Notes: a model not told the origin generated them from the letters alone. 64,000 nt of DNA from Desulfomonile sp963700305 (GCA_963700305.1 CAVOXB010000010.1:172677-236676), one strand, 5' to 3'; shown: positions 9,152 through 19,971, numbered from the stretch's first letter. Program-made: numbers and translations.

Positions 9152-12100
9152 GCGTCACTGAACTTTTCATAAGGCGTCCCGTGATGACCACCACTATTAT
9201 GGTGGCCATGATTTTCTTCGGCGTGATTGGTTATCTGAACCTGCCAGTGTCCGCTCTCCCACAGGTGGATTTTCCGACGATATCCGTATCCGCTTCCTTA
9301 CCTGGAGCGGACCCGGAAACAATGGCCTCAAGCGTGGCTACGCCCCTTGAAAAGCAGTTTTCCTCCATCGAGGGGCTCAGAACGATGAACTCGCGCAGCA
9401 GCCAGGGTACTACCACTATAAATCTCCAATTCGACCTTTCCCGAAAAATCGATGCTGCTGCCATGGACGTGCAGGCTGCCATTTCAAAAGCCAGCGGACT
9501 GCTTCCTCCGAATATGCCGAGCCCGCCCACTTTTTCTAAGGTGAACCCTGCTGAAAGACCGATCTACTACCTGGTCCTGCATTCTGACGCGATGCCCTTG
9601 TACAAAGTCAATGACTATGCCGAGACATTTGTCTCCAATTCCCTTGCCATGATTCCCGGAGTGGCGCAGGTCCTTAATTACAGCCAACAGAAGTTCACTG
9701 TACGAGTATACATAAACCCGGACCTGCTCGCGGCCAAGCACATCGGAGTCAACGATGTTAAAAAAGCCATCGTTGCTCAGAACGTCAACCTTCCGCTTGG
9801 CACTCTTGACGGTAAATACCAGACCCGAACGCTTAAGGCATCTGGACAACTCATGGATGCCAAGGCCTATGACCCTATCATAGTGTCCTACGTGGAGGGC
9901 CAACCAGTTCGTTTGGATGAAATAGCCAGGGTAGAAAACAGTGCCTATGCAGATAAGGTATTCTGCTATTACAAAGGGAAAAAGTGCGTCGCCTTGGCAG
10001 TGCAACGGCAACCAGGCTCCAACACTATCAGGATCGTGGACGATATTGAGAAGATGATGCCTGCTATTAGGGCGTCATTGCCTCCCACGCTTAATCTTGA
10101 AGTCGTGTACCAACATGTCCCAATCCATAAGGGCATCCGTAGATGACGTGAAGCTGACTCTCGTCTTGGCAATCGTACTGGTGGTCCTGGTTGTGTTTAT
10201 CTTTCTCCGGAACATTTCCGCGACACTTATTGCAAGCATAGCGATCCCGTTATCCATAGTAACCACGTTTGCAGTCATGTATATGTTCGGTTTTTCGCTG
10301 GACAATCTTTCGCTTATGGCTCTTGTGCTTTCTGTGGGTTTCGTGGTGGATGACGCCATAGTCGTGCTTGAAAATGTGGTCAGGCATCTGGAGATGGGGA
10401 AAAAGCCTTTTCAAGCCGCTGTAGACGGAGCCAAGCAGATCGTTTTCACGATTGTGTCCATGACGTCCAGTTTGGCGATAGTGTTTGTGCCAATAATGTT
10501 CATGGCAGGGATTTATGGCCGCGTATTGAATGAATTTGCGGTGACCATCACAGTAGCCATCATCTTGTCCGGCATAGTCGCAGTGATAGCAAGCCCCATG
10601 CTCAGTAGTCGTTTGCTGCGGCCTCAGAGCCGACTGGCTGAATCTGACCCCATATTCGGGGCAATGTTGAAGTTTTATCGATGGTCTTTGAATCTGGCAG
10701 TGCACCACAGAATCATCACTCTGTTGATCTCGGGAGGGATTCTGGCAGCCAGCATTGTTCTTTTCATGGCTATACCCAAAGGTTTCGTACCTCCAGTGGA
10801 TATGAACTACCTTATCGGATTCTGTATAAGCGAGCAGGGGGTCTCGCCTGAGGCCATGGAGAGTAAGCTCATGGAATTGGGCCCCAAGATACAGGCAAAC
10901 CCGAATGTGAGATCAGTCCTGAACGTCTCGGGGCACCCTCAGCGGAATCAGGGTTTCACCATAGCTTTTCTCAACGATCGGCCCCCGCGTAAAGCCACGG
11001 CTCAGCAGGTGATGGCCGAGCTTGGGCCAGTGGTCAATTCCGTTCCCGGATTGATGGCTTTCTATTCCATACCTCCGCTCATTGAAGTTAGTACGGAGAT
11101 CTCTGCCAGCCCTTACCTTTTCATCATGCAATCCCCTGACACAAAGACGCTTTTCCGAAACGCGGAGAAATTCACTTACGCGATGTACGGGACGCCTGAG
11201 ATAACGAGGGTAAACTCTAATCTTTACATAAAAAATCCTGAAGCTTTCGTTGACATTCTAAGAGATAAGGCGAGCACGCTGGGCGTTTCAGCCGAGGCCA
11301 TAGAAGAAACGGCTTATTCCGCGTATGGCGAGAGGGAAATCTCTAATATTTATGGAACGACCGATACCTATAAGGTGGTGCTTGAGATTGAAAAGGACTT
11401 CCAACGCTATCCTGAGCAGCTTTCATCCCTATACCTGAAGAACGATATGAACCAAATGGTGCGACTGGATGTTGTGGCCAACGTACTGCCGCATGTGGGG
11501 CCCCTGACCGTTAATCATTACGGACAATTACCCTCGGTGACCATTTCCTTTGATACAGCGGAAAACTTTTCCCTCGGACAAGCCACGGATACGCTGAGGG
11601 CGATGGCCGGGAAGATGCTTCCGGATTCGGTAACGTATAAATTCGGTGGCACAGCTGAAGCCTTTGAATCATCCATGAGAAGTCTTATTGTCTTGCTGAT
11701 TGTGGCGCTTATTATCATTTACATGATTCTGGCCATTCTATACGAGAGCTTCCTGCATCCGTTGACCATCATATCCGGATTACCTTCAGCTGCGTTCGGC
11801 GGTTTGTTGACTCTGTGGCTGTTCGGAATGCACCTCGACTTGTACGGCTTTGTAGGTCTTTTCATGTTGATCGGCATAGTTAAGAAGAACGCCATTATGG
11901 TAGTCGACTTCGCCTTGGAGGCCGAACACGAAGGAAAAACACCGCTCGAGGCTGCTATCGAGGGCTCGATAGTTCGTTTCAGGCCGATCATGATGACCAC
12001 TATCGCAGCAATAGCAGGAATGACGCCCATTGCAGTAGGTTACGGATCAGGTGGTGATTCGAGACAGCCTTTGGGACTCGCAGTCGTGGGTGGTCTGTTG

Positions 12101-12229
12101 CTATCCCAGGTGGTGACGCTTTATCTCACGCCGGTTGTGTACTCGTATTTGGGCGGCCTGCAGGAATGGTTGAACAAGAGAGGCGCAAAGAAACGTGAAT
12201 TGATGGGTATTCCGGGGGACAATTTATAA
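9148..12229 (+). pseudogene. HAE1-family RND efflux transporter, single frameshift
   Basis: The two frames together give a normal AcrB-like pump of about 1,027 residues. The first block has SVTELFIRRPVMTTTIMVAM and the porter domains; the second holds TM2-TM12, including the proton-relay motif in TM4 (VGFVVDDAIVVLENV, two adjacent Asp) and the C-terminal repeat GLFMLIGIVKKNAIMVVDFA. The frames join at TAC-C-AAC-ATG (10108-10117): one extra base within 10111-10114 changes the expected VVY-N-MSQSIRAS reading. Everything else looks under selection, so this is either a very young mutation or a sequence error. It would export hydrophobic drugs or cell-envelope compounds with the adjacent adaptor. 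Confidence 0.88.
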
Positions 12230-12286
12230 GATCGCTTGACCCTAAAATATCTGAAATAATTTCTGAAGATGTTGCCATCAGACTAA

Positions 12287-12772
12287 TTGAACCACATATC
12301 TATATTGATTGTTGACGATTCAGAAGAGAGTCTGCGTGTTCTTGTGTCGATCATAGAAGAGCAAGGCTTTGAAGCCCGTCCTGTAACCAGCGGAGTCCTT
12401 GCGGTAAAAGCGGCTCGTTTGTCGCCTCCAGAGCTCATTATGTTGGACATCGGATTGCCGGACATCGATGGGTACCGGGTTTGCGCTGAGCTTAAAGCTG
12501 ACGAACGCACCAGAGACATTCCCATTCTTTTTATTAGCGGACTCCACGCCACTGATGATAAGGTCCGAGCATTGTATGCAGGGGCGTAGACTATATAACC
12601 AAACCGTTCCAATGATCTGGAAGAAATGGAACGCAAACACATAGTGAAAGTGCTGGACAGCACAAACTGGAGGGTAAAATGAAAAAACGGAGCGGCGGAG
12701 ACATTGGGACTTAAACCTACCACTCTCCAGTCAAAGATGAAGAAGCTCGGGATTAATCGAACCTTATCGTAG
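12287..12772 (+). pseudogene. Remnant of an NtrC-family regulator: receiver plus Fis-type HTH, AAA+ domain lost
   Basis: The first part is a receiver domain (ILIVDDSEESLRVL, acidic pocket; IMLDIGLPDIDGY, phospho-acceptor Asp; ILFISG). It stops at 12589 because a base is missing; adding one G restores VDYITKPFQ with the conserved Lys. Within 30 bases the reading becomes LEEMERKHIVKVLDSTNWRV and then NGAAETLGLKPTTLQSKMKK, the Fis-type HTH that normally ends sigma54 activators, finishing at TAG 12772. The roughly 240-residue AAA+ domain is absent, so the remnant cannot activate sigma54 transcription. The beginning has only a TTG start and no clear ribosome site. Confidence 0.65.
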
Positions 12773-12782
12773 ATATTCTATT

Positions 12783-12797
12783 TCGTACCCGGTACGA
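12783..12797. repeat. Short palindrome after the regulator remnant
   Basis: TCGTACC-C-GGTACGA, seven-base arms around one base, 10 bases after the stop of the Fis-like segment. No T-run follows, so it is more likely an operator or relic than a terminator. Confidence 0.3.
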
Positions 12798-13187
12798 TAA
12801 TTCGGCCTGTCTCTCCCCACCTATATATTCCAAGATACAAGCTTTCATATCGTAAAAGCTAATAGTCTGGAGATGTTGCATATCCCTCATGGGGTGTACA
12901 TGGATGGCACCTTTGTTGCACTGCCACGACACCAGTGCGATGAAGCTTGATGAATGGCCATCAACTCTAGGTTGACTAAAATCTCCTAATCCTGACTGAA
13001 GATTCTTGGCGACACTTTCAGTCTTAACCGTTGATTAGGGGAAGGATAGTGATGCACAAACGCCAAGCGCTTGAAACTCGAAAAGACAGGAAAATTTGAC
13101 TCGTAGGATTCGAATTCCAAATCCGACTAAAAAAAGGGGAAATGCTCAAACATTGGGCTTTTGCCGATTCCTGATGAAGTGAGAGAA

Positions 13188-13373
13188 ATGCACAAGAAGA
13201 TCGATCATCTTATTGATCATATGTGGCTCCATGAGAGACTCATTGGCCAGCTGATCAGCGGTTTAGATGCTGCCAAGAACAATAACGGCCAAATACAGCA
13301 ACTTTCTCTAGATTTAAGAGCGATCAAAGCCTCGTTGGGCGTAGTCAAGGATTCCCTACGCCTCCGAGTTTGA
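13188..13373 (+). CDS. Small helical protein upstream of a receiver gene
   Basis: About 61 residues from ATG 13188 (alternatively TTG 13161). The sequence is strongly amphipathic (KKIDHLIDHMWLHERLIGQL, then a Gln/Leu-rich stretch to the end), as in a coiled coil. I recognise no family. It ends 15 bases before a stand-alone receiver gene in the same orientation, so the two probably form an operon and may interact. Just upstream at 13142 a ten-codon frame follows AGGGGA and could be a leader or chance. Confidence 0.4.
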   Translation: MHKKIDHLIDHMWLHERLIGQLISGLDAAKNNNGQIQQLSLDLRAIKASLGVVKDSLRLRV

Positions 13374-13388
13374 TCGGGCGAGCAAACT

Positions 13389-13784
13389 ATGAAGAATTTG
13401 AAGATCCTCTCTGTCGAGGACGAACCTGACTTGTCGGAATTTATCTCCCGAATGTTGACGCGGCTAGGACATGAAGTAATAGCTTCGGTGACCACAGGAG
13501 AGACTGCTCTCCAGCTCGCTCCGCATTTAATTCCGGATCTTGTCGTCACGGATGTTTTTTTGGCAGGGGGCATTAACGGCATTACCTTGGCCAATACTAT
13601 TAATTCAAGGTATGGGATCCCTTCAGTCATCATCAGCGGGGAGGAGATGGATTGCCTGATGCGGATGGACGAGTCCATCAGATTATATGTGTTTCTCAGT
13701 AAGCCTTTTTCGTCCAACGAACTCGCTGAAGCTATCTCGCGGGCATATAACCGTGAACCACTGTTTAACAGGCCACAAGGATGA
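13389..13784 (+). CDS. Stand-alone response regulator receiver protein
   Basis: A 131-residue CheY-like domain with no output domain. Acidic residues are in ILSVEDEPDLSEFI, the phospho-acceptor Asp in DLVVTDVFLAGG (about residue 54), the Ser/Thr switch in SVIISGEE and the conserved Lys in VFLSKPFSSNELAEAI. It should accept phosphate from a histidine kinase and act through protein contacts. No kinase is adjacent; the hybrid kinases lie at 20.7 and 24-29 kb. The start ATG follows GGGCGAGCAAACT. Confidence 0.85.
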   Translation: MKNLKILSVEDEPDLSEFISRMLTRLGHEVIASVTTGETALQLAPHLIPDLVVTDVFLAGGINGITLANTINSRYGIPSVIISGEEMDCLMRMDESIRLYVFLSKPFSSNELAEAISRAYNREPLFNRPQG

Positions 13785-14055
13785 CAAATTGGCTGAGGTC
13801 TGGCAGCCGAGCCTAACTCTTGAGATCGTCCTGTTTGGGTAACATGCCATCACCGAAAAGATGAAATAACCCCTCACGCATGATGAGGACTTTTAGCCAA
13901 GCATCTGGAGCTAACGTCTTTGACCAGAATATTCGAAGATGACTTTGAATGGCGGAACAACAATCAACATCCATAGCATCGTGTCACCCACACGATGAAG
14001 CGGAAAATCTACGGAGGAAGAAAGAATAGCATAAGGAAATCAGCGTTTATTTTGC
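13785..14055. other. Intergenic; degraded leader of the PstS-like gene
   Basis: A GGAGGAAG ribosome-like site at about 14012 is followed by AAAGAATAGCATAAGG with no good start in the frame of the binding protein. An ATG at 13995 opens a basic, signal-peptide-like stretch (MKRKIYGGRKNSIRKSAF) in a different frame from the gene. A one-base change here may have split the signal peptide. Confidence 0.4.
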
Positions 14056-14895
14056 GTGTCAGCCTGCTTGTCAGCGGTGCTGCTCACGGCGGTGTGCGGG
14101 GCTCAGGAACAAACAGCATTCAAGGTGGGAGGCGCAAATCTATACAGTGATGCGTTTGAGAAATTTTCAGGGGCGTTCCAAAACGCCGGCAAGGACTGCA
14201 AGCCGATAATACTCGGCAGCACTACAGGTAAAGGAATCTCTGAGTTCATTAACGGTGAGGTGGTTCTCGTGGCCGCATCCAGAGCGATTAACGCCAAAGA
14301 GAAAGAACAAGCAGCGGCAAAAGGACTGCAGGTTTCAGAGAAGCTGGCAGGGAAAACCAGCCTCGCGGTCGTCACAGGCGCCAAGAATCCAGTGAATGAG
14401 TTGTCCTTCGAACAGCTCCGAAAGATCTTCATCGGTGAAATAACCAATTGGAAGGAGGTCGGTGGCCCAGATGAACCCATTCGTGTAACCATGAGGGCAG
14501 TCCCGGAAACAGGAGCTGGGGTCCTCTTCCAGCAAGTGGTTCTTAAAGGCGCTCCGTACGGTCCAAACGCTCAGGTGATGCAGTCTTACCGCACTACTCT
14601 TACAGTCGTGGCAAAATCAAATGCCATTGGCTACATTCCAACTGCTTCCGCCTACTACGACAAGATGGCTGAGGAGGGGGTCAAAGAGATAAAGATAAGA
14701 TTGGAGGACACTTCTGCCGCTGTAAACGCGCCTGCAGGGCTCGTCAAAGACACCACTTTCCCGATAAGCATTCCTCTCGTCCTTATCTGGAACGAAAAAG
14801 CTGGAGTCTCATGCATTACCGAGTTTGTCGATTTCGTTGACAAAACGATTGGAAGCACCAAGACGGCTGGACCAAACAGCCTGAGCGGGTCGTAG
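14056..14895 (+). CDS. PstS-like periplasmic substrate-binding protein
   Basis: A 279-residue open frame of the PBP-like/PstS family. A hydrophobic signal-like segment (CLSAVLLTAVCGAQEQ) lacks the usual basic n-region because the frame closes upstream at 14034; GTG 14056 is therefore provisional. The mature part has the typical ISEFINGEVVLVAASRAI, LSFEQLRKIFIGEITNWKEV and VPETGAGVLFQQVVL motifs and ends complete. Such proteins bind phosphate or another oxyanion for an ABC importer or a sensor, but no pstCAB genes are adjacent. A second, broken copy follows directly, so this is a tandem duplication. Confidence 0.8.
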   Translation: MSACLSAVLLTAVCGAQEQTAFKVGGANLYSDAFEKFSGAFQNAGKDCKPIILGSTTGKGISEFINGEVVLVAASRAINAKEKEQAAAKGLQVSEKLAGKTSLAVVTGAKNPVNELSFEQLRKIFIGEITNWKEVGGPDEPIRVTMRAVPETGAGVLFQQVVLKGAPYGPNAQVMQSYRTTLTVVAKSNAIGYIPTASAYYDKMAEEGVKEIKIRLEDTSAAVNAPAGLVKDTTFPISIPLVLIWNEKAGVSCITEFVDFVDKTIGSTKTAGPNSLSGS

Positions 14896-14987
14896 GACAG
14901 TAAACCGCCTCGCCAGATTCCATGCGGGTGAGGAATTATCTCCCAAAGTCATTCAGGAGCCATCTCGTCGAGAAAGGAGTCTGCCAG

Positions 14988-15845
14988 ATGAAAACCAAGA
15001 TGCGTTTTTTGTCCAGATTTACTGCAATTGCAGCGATCCTTATTTGTTTAGCGGCCCTTCCGGTCGAAGGCCAAGAATAAGAAGATCGTCAGAATAAGCG
15101 GAGCAGGTTTGCTCTCCGACGTAGTGGAAGATCATGGTTGAACCGATTCCAGCAAGTGCGAATCCTTCGTGTAGCCTTACTGTCGCAGGGGCGACAACGG
15201 GGATCGGCTTCAAGAAGATCATAGAAGGAGAAGCGGAGTTGGCGATGATGACACGAAAAGTCACTCCCAGAAGAAGCGAAATTAGCCGATGCAAAGGGAA
15301 TAGCGTTGTCGTTCCAAATATATGGGTAAGATAGGTTTGGCGGTGATTACCAATTCAAAAAACCCGGTAAATGAGACTGACCATGGAACAGTTGGCCAGA
15401 AGTTTTCAAAGGAGAGATAATGAATTGGGGCCAGGTGTGGAGGCCCAAATGAGCCAATTAAGGTTACTACTAAGATCCGTGCCGGAGACAGGGAGCTGGG
15501 GTTCTATTTCCAAGAAATAGTGCTTAAAAGGGCGCGCCATACTCGAAGGATGCACAGGTAATGAGCTCTTTTAGAACCACTACGGTTCAAGTCTGCGGAA
15601 AATCCTTCGCTATTGGCTATATCCCGACCACTACGATCCATTTCGACAAAATCGCGGAACGAGGAATAAAGATAATAAAGATCAAAAAGGATCCAAATTC
15701 TGAACCGTTATCAAATATCTAGTGGTGTTGCCAGGGAAAGCCTTTATCCGATAGCCGTGGATTTCGTATCTTTACTGGAACACTAAGAGCGAAAACGGTT
15801 GCACGAAAGGATTTGCGGACTTCTGCGAAAAGCAGACCCAGTGAT
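14988..15845 (+). pseudogene. Decayed tandem copy of the PstS-like binding protein
   Basis: The region begins well (ATG 14988; signal peptide TAIAAILICLAALPVEGQE) but stops after about 30 codons. Matching pieces then appear in successive frames: KIVRISGAGLLSDVVE; TVAGATTGIGFKKIIEGEAE (ORF 15134-15334); IGLAVITNSKNPVNE; EIMNWGQV; ELGFYFQEIVLKGAPYSKDA; TTTVQVCGKSFAIGYIPTTT. The order is that of the intact upstream gene, which reads SNAIGYIPTASAYYDKMAEE where this one reads FAIGYIPTTTIHFDKIAERG. At least six frame changes plus substitutions make this a true pseudogene, more decayed than the single-frameshift genes elsewhere in the window. Confidence 0.8.
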
Positions 15846-15951
15846 ATGACTACCGAACTAAATAGAGTGAGGGAGCGAGTCAGACCTCGACAAGGGGTTT
15901 GACTTGTCTTAATCGATCGTAAACCCCTGCAGAATATGAGGTCTGGTTGTA

Positions 15952-18027
15952 ATGAGGAATATCTTTGGGAGTCTTATGGTAAAGCTGGTGGTGTTCTTCC
16001 TGCTTGTTGCCCTGATACCTATTGGCATCGTTGGGTATTTGTCGTTTACCAGTGCCCGAGAAGCACTACAGGAAGCGACACTAGGGAAGCTGCGTGCGAT
16101 CAGGGAAAGAGGGGACGAAGACATTGTTGCCTATCTGAAGCAAAATTTAAGTGAGATGAAATACTTGGGGAGCAATCCCGGGGTTCAGTCCACCTTTAGA
16201 GATCTTTCGGCGTACCTCGATTACGCCCTGTACTTGGATTTTGCCAAGGCAAATCCGACTGCGCCAATTGACAAGTCTAATGAGGATTACAAGAAACTGC
16301 TGGCCGACATAGACCCTATCTTTACTCGGTTCTTAGAGAATTTTGCAGATGAGAGGGGCTACAATGATATCCTCTTAATAGTAGGGGAGAATCAGGGGTT
16401 TATTCTTTACACTGCAAATAAGCTCAATGACCTGGGTACCAGTTTGAAGACCGGACCTCTTAAGGACAGTAGTCTATCCAGATTGTGGAAGCGGGTATCC
16501 GAAACTCGGCAACCTGCTTTGGTGGACATGTCGATGTACGGTCCTTCAGGGACGGTCAGTGCCTTCCTTGGTGTTCCTATTTTTCGTGAAGACAAACAGT
16601 TGCAAGGGGTGTTGGTATTGCGTTTCGAAGCAAATCATTTGAACGCAATTCTGGCCGAAATAATACACCATATCGGTGAGAAAGGTGATGTAGTTGTCGC
16701 TGGCGCTGATAATCTCCTCAGATGTGTATCCACGTCTAATAAATCTGGCATTCTGCAGGTTAAGGAAGAATCCGAAGCCACCAAGAAAGCTCTCCAAGGT
16801 CTCACAGGGGTCGGTGAATTGATGGGACCGAACGGAACCCCCGCACTCAACTCCTGGGCTCCGGTGGGGATTCGAGACATAAAGAATCTCGGGGCCGATT
16901 TCGACTGGGGGATTGTGGCGAGAGTCGATTCGTCCGAAGCGTTCGGGGCTGTCCGCACGCTGGGGCTGCAGATCATTATCATAGCGGCCTTAATTGCTGC
17001 GGTTGTGGCCGTATTCGCGTTCCTGTTGGCTCGGACTATAGCAAAGCCGATATCTCTTCTTTCAAACAAGGCTGTTCAGATCAGCGAGGGAGATCTTTCC
17101 ATAGAAATTCCCCAATTCAAACGAGGTGACGAAATCGCGATTTTGGCTTCGGCATTTCAGAGCATGACGGGAAATTTGCGAAACCAAATTAGGGAGGTGC
17201 TAACGGGCGTAAATGTCCTATCTGCTTCGGCTTCAGAAATCAGCACGACTGTTGCGCAAGTGGGAGCCAATGCTTCCAAGGTGTCATCGGCGATAACGGA
17301 AACAACTACCACCGTGGAGCAGGTTAAGCAGTCAGCCAAGATTTCTAGCATTAAGGCTCAGGAGGTTGCACAGAGCGCCCAGGAAACGGTAGAAACTTCC
17401 GAAGGCGGCAAAAAAGCCTCGGAAGAGACCATCCTCAGAATCCAACTCATACAAGATCAAATGGAATCAATTGGAGAGACGGTCGTCAAACTCAGTGAAC
17501 ACAGTATGACCATAGAAAATATCATAGGAGTGGTCCAGGATCTAGCTGATCAATCCAATCTCCTCGCGGTCAATGCATCCATAGAAGCAGCGAGAGCGGG
17601 CGAGAGGGGAAAGGGGTTTTCCGTTGTGGCTCAAGAAATAAAAAGCCTGGCGGAGCAGTCCAGAGACGCAACAGACCAAATCAGGTCCATTCTCGCGGAT
17701 ACGCGAAAGTGGGTAAGTGCAGTGGTAATGGCTACCGAGCAAGGAGCAAAGGCCGTCCAAGCTGGAGTAGCGCAGTCCAAGACTGCGGAACAGTCAATCG
17801 AAACTCTAGCGGCTACGGTCATCCGCTCATCACAGGCTGCTGCAGTCATCGGCGCCTCGACCGAGCAGCAATTCGTAGGAGTAGATCAAGTGTCGCAAGC
17901 AATGACCAATGTCGACCAAGCAATGCGGCATAATGTCGAAGGTATGAAACAGCTCGAACAAGCTGCATCGCGGCTCCAGGAGTTAGGAAATCAGCTCCAG
18001 GGAGTTATTGCCAGATACAAGGTTTGA
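15952..18027 (+). CDS. Methyl-accepting chemotaxis protein
   Basis: An intact 691-residue chemoreceptor. TM1 spans about residues 9-31 (LVVFFLLVALIPIGIVGYL). A periplasmic Cache-like sensor of about 300 residues follows, then TM2 (IIIIAALIAAVVAVFAFLLA, about 342-361) and a HAMP domain (RTIAKPISLLSNKAVQISEG, with GDEIAILASAFQSM). The cytoplasmic signalling region carries the hairpin tip NLLAVNASIEAARAGERGKG and the flanking VVAQEIKSLAEQS. It should signal to a CheA-CheW array. The ligand is unknown; the neighbouring periplasmic binding proteins may be partners. There is no pentapeptide methyltransferase tether. Confidence 0.93.
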   Translation: MRNIFGSLMVKLVVFFLLVALIPIGIVGYLSFTSAREALQEATLGKLRAIRERGDEDIVAYLKQNLSEMKYLGSNPGVQSTFRDLSAYLDYALYLDFAKANPTAPIDKSNEDYKKLLADIDPIFTRFLENFADERGYNDILLIVGENQGFILYTANKLNDLGTSLKTGPLKDSSLSRLWKRVSETRQPALVDMSMYGPSGTVSAFLGVPIFREDKQLQGVLVLRFEANHLNAILAEIIHHIGEKGDVVVAGADNLLRCVSTSNKSGILQVKEESEATKKALQGLTGVGELMGPNGTPALNSWAPVGIRDIKNLGADFDWGIVARVDSSEAFGAVRTLGLQIIIIAALIAAVVAVFAFLLARTIAKPISLLSNKAVQISEGDLSIEIPQFKRGDEIAILASAFQSMTGNLRNQIREVLTGVNVLSASASEISTTVAQVGANASKVSSAITETTTTVEQVKQSAKISSIKAQEVAQSAQETVETSEGGKKASEETILRIQLIQDQMESIGETVVKLSEHSMTIENIIGVVQDLADQSNLLAVNASIEAARAGERGKGFSVVAQEIKSLAEQSRDATDQIRSILADTRKWVSAVVMATEQGAKAVQAGVAQSKTAEQSIETLAATVIRSSQAAAVIGASTEQQFVGVDQVSQAMTNVDQAMRHNVEGMKQLEQAASRLQELGNQLQGVIARYKV

Positions 18028-18124
18028 CAAGGCCGCTGCGATCCGCAGCTTACCTTCGGGAACGATTGTTTTAGAAGCTCAAGAAGTCTTGACTTCGTTA
18101 TACCATGTTGAGAGGATTGAAATC

Positions 18125-19088
18125 ATGAAGAGATTGGGGTTCGCGATCTTAATTATGCTGACAATTCTGGGAGCCGTGATTAGCCCGGAAGGCGTATCAG
18201 CTTCTGGAAAGAAGATAGCTGTCATGTGGATGGGAGAGTCTCTGCCGGCGCGAATCAATTTAAGAGGATTCTTGCCGAGACTTAAGGAGATTGCTCCTGA
18301 TTTAGAAGTCACGGTGAAAATGAATGTTGAAAACATGCAAACTGCAGAAAAGCTTTTCCGCGAGTTTGAATCCAGCATGAACGGGATCGTTTTCCTGAGA
18401 ACTAGTGGGGCGGAGTTTCTGTCGACTGCCTCACCGAGCGTCCCCTGCTTTGTAGGCGCCACAACCAACCCGGAGTTTTTTGGCACAATCAAGCACTTGA
18501 ATGCCCCGGAGGGCAAAATAACAGGAGTAACCTATTTCATACCCTATGAGCAACGCTTTGCGGCGATTAAACAGATTTTCCCGACAATCAAGAGTGTCTG
18601 TTTGCTGCTGGAAAAGGACCATCCGAGCGTCAATATTGAAAAGAAGGGCACTAGCGAACAGTGCGAAAAACTGGGCATTGCTTACAACGAAATTATAGCT
18701 AGCAATCAGGAGGAGCTTGTCCGAGGCGCGAAAGAGATGGCGCCAAAAGTGGAGTTGTTTATAATAGCTAATCATCATCTTGTAGAGAAAGAGTACTCCT
18801 GAACTGTTGAAAGTATTGAACAGCGAAAAAAAACCAATTTTCTCTTATGCGGATGCCCCCATTGAAATGGGAGCCCTTGCCGGATTAGCAGCTAGGGAGG
18901 AACTACTGGGGCGTTTACTTGCGGACTCTGTCGTTGATGTTGTCGTAAAGGGAAAACCAGTTTCTCAGGTGCCAGTGAAAATGGATCCCGACCCCCAGCT
19001 AACATTTAACGAAGCAGGTATCGAATTTTTTGGGCTTAAGCTCTCTCCGACAGTTCTTGGTAAAGCTAGGATGATCAAGAAACGTTAG
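18125..19088 (+). pseudogene. ABC transporter substrate-binding protein (ABC_sub_bind family), frameshifted
   Basis: The N-terminal block from ATG 18125 has a signal peptide (MKRLGFAILIMLTILGAVIS) and a binding-protein fold with TFHG-like pockets (VPCFVGATTNPEFFGTIKHL; KITGVTYFIPYEQRFAAIKQ). The C-terminal block (to 19088) reads KKPIFSYADAPIEMGALAGL and ends normally. The frames join near 18797: reading PELLKVLNSEKKP across CTCCTGAACTG in the second frame restores the family consensus. The TrpX/YtrF-like family carries amino acids or unknown small molecules; permease and ATPase genes are not adjacent. It sits about 100 bases after the chemoreceptor. Confidence 0.78.
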
Positions 19089-19104
19089 CAATAAACGTGT
19101 AAAC

Positions 19105-19171
19105 GTATGTCGTCACCCGAAACTCTCCGCTATTCCTTTCCCCAAAATTCTCATTTCGGCTGACGACATAC
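19105..19171. repeat. Long imperfect inverted repeat after the substrate-binding gene
   Basis: GTATGTCGTCA (19105-19115) and TGACGACATAC (19161-19171) are perfect 11-base arms; CCGAAA (19117-19122) and TTTCGG (19154-19159) extend the stem after a C-C mismatch, giving about 17 pairs around a 31-base loop. It lies 17 bases past the stop, with no T-run, so it may be a transcript-end structure or a small mobile relic. Confidence 0.5.
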
Positions 19172-19971
19172 ATCCTAAATATTCATTGACAACTGGCCTT
19201 ACGCTAAGAGACAGGGGTTGGATTCAATTGGCTTGGGCTGGTGGATGAGGGAGTGAACAAGAACAATCTGAGACCGTTAAGCAGATCGGCCCACTGGACC
19301 AAGAGTTGGGAAGTTTCTTGCTGGAGAAGCAATAGCAACGTCTCGGCTTGCCCAAGAAACGCTGACTACAGTGATAAAGTGTGCTGGCCGCTGTGAACGG
19401 CGGCTTGCTTAGGGGTGACAGGGTGACAGGCCAAGATTTTGTTGACTCAGCCTAGGCAGGCGAGGTATGATAGGGACGAGATTACAATTCGCTTTACGGG
19501 CCAAGATTCTCAATTCTGCTACCGGTGATTCTCTTCGAAGTCAACGAGGAGGCTTTTTGGGGGTAAAGAAAGAATCAAAGGTGACTCGACGGGAAAAAAA
19601 CCGCAGAGGGCTGAGAGTCACCAGATCCCTACACGGGTAATCGATTCAGGCGAATGCCTAGAAAATAACGAACACTGTGCAAGTAAATGGGGACGGGAGA
19701 GTGCTCGGGGCAATCTGGAATAAGTGAAAAGCCACCGGAGAGCCCAATTGCGGTCTGCTGACGAGAACTTCCCACTGAGAGGGCAATTCTACGAAATGTT
19801 TCAACTTTGAGATGGATCACCTTCATGCAGCTTTACGAGAGAACTTCCTTATCCGACAGCCAGATAACCAAGGCATTCGTTGATTCGGGGCGAGCGGTCG
19901 AGAAAGTGCTGTAATGGCACTAAGATTGGAGTCCGGAGGCGCGGCTGAACCCGTTAAGTGACGATGGAATA
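19172..19971. other. Intergenic region, about 800 bases, no gene seen
   Basis: Open frames here are short and unlike any protein. I see no RNA gene, terminator or repeat that stands out. The distal end must supply a promoter for the PilZ gene. Confidence 0.4.
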
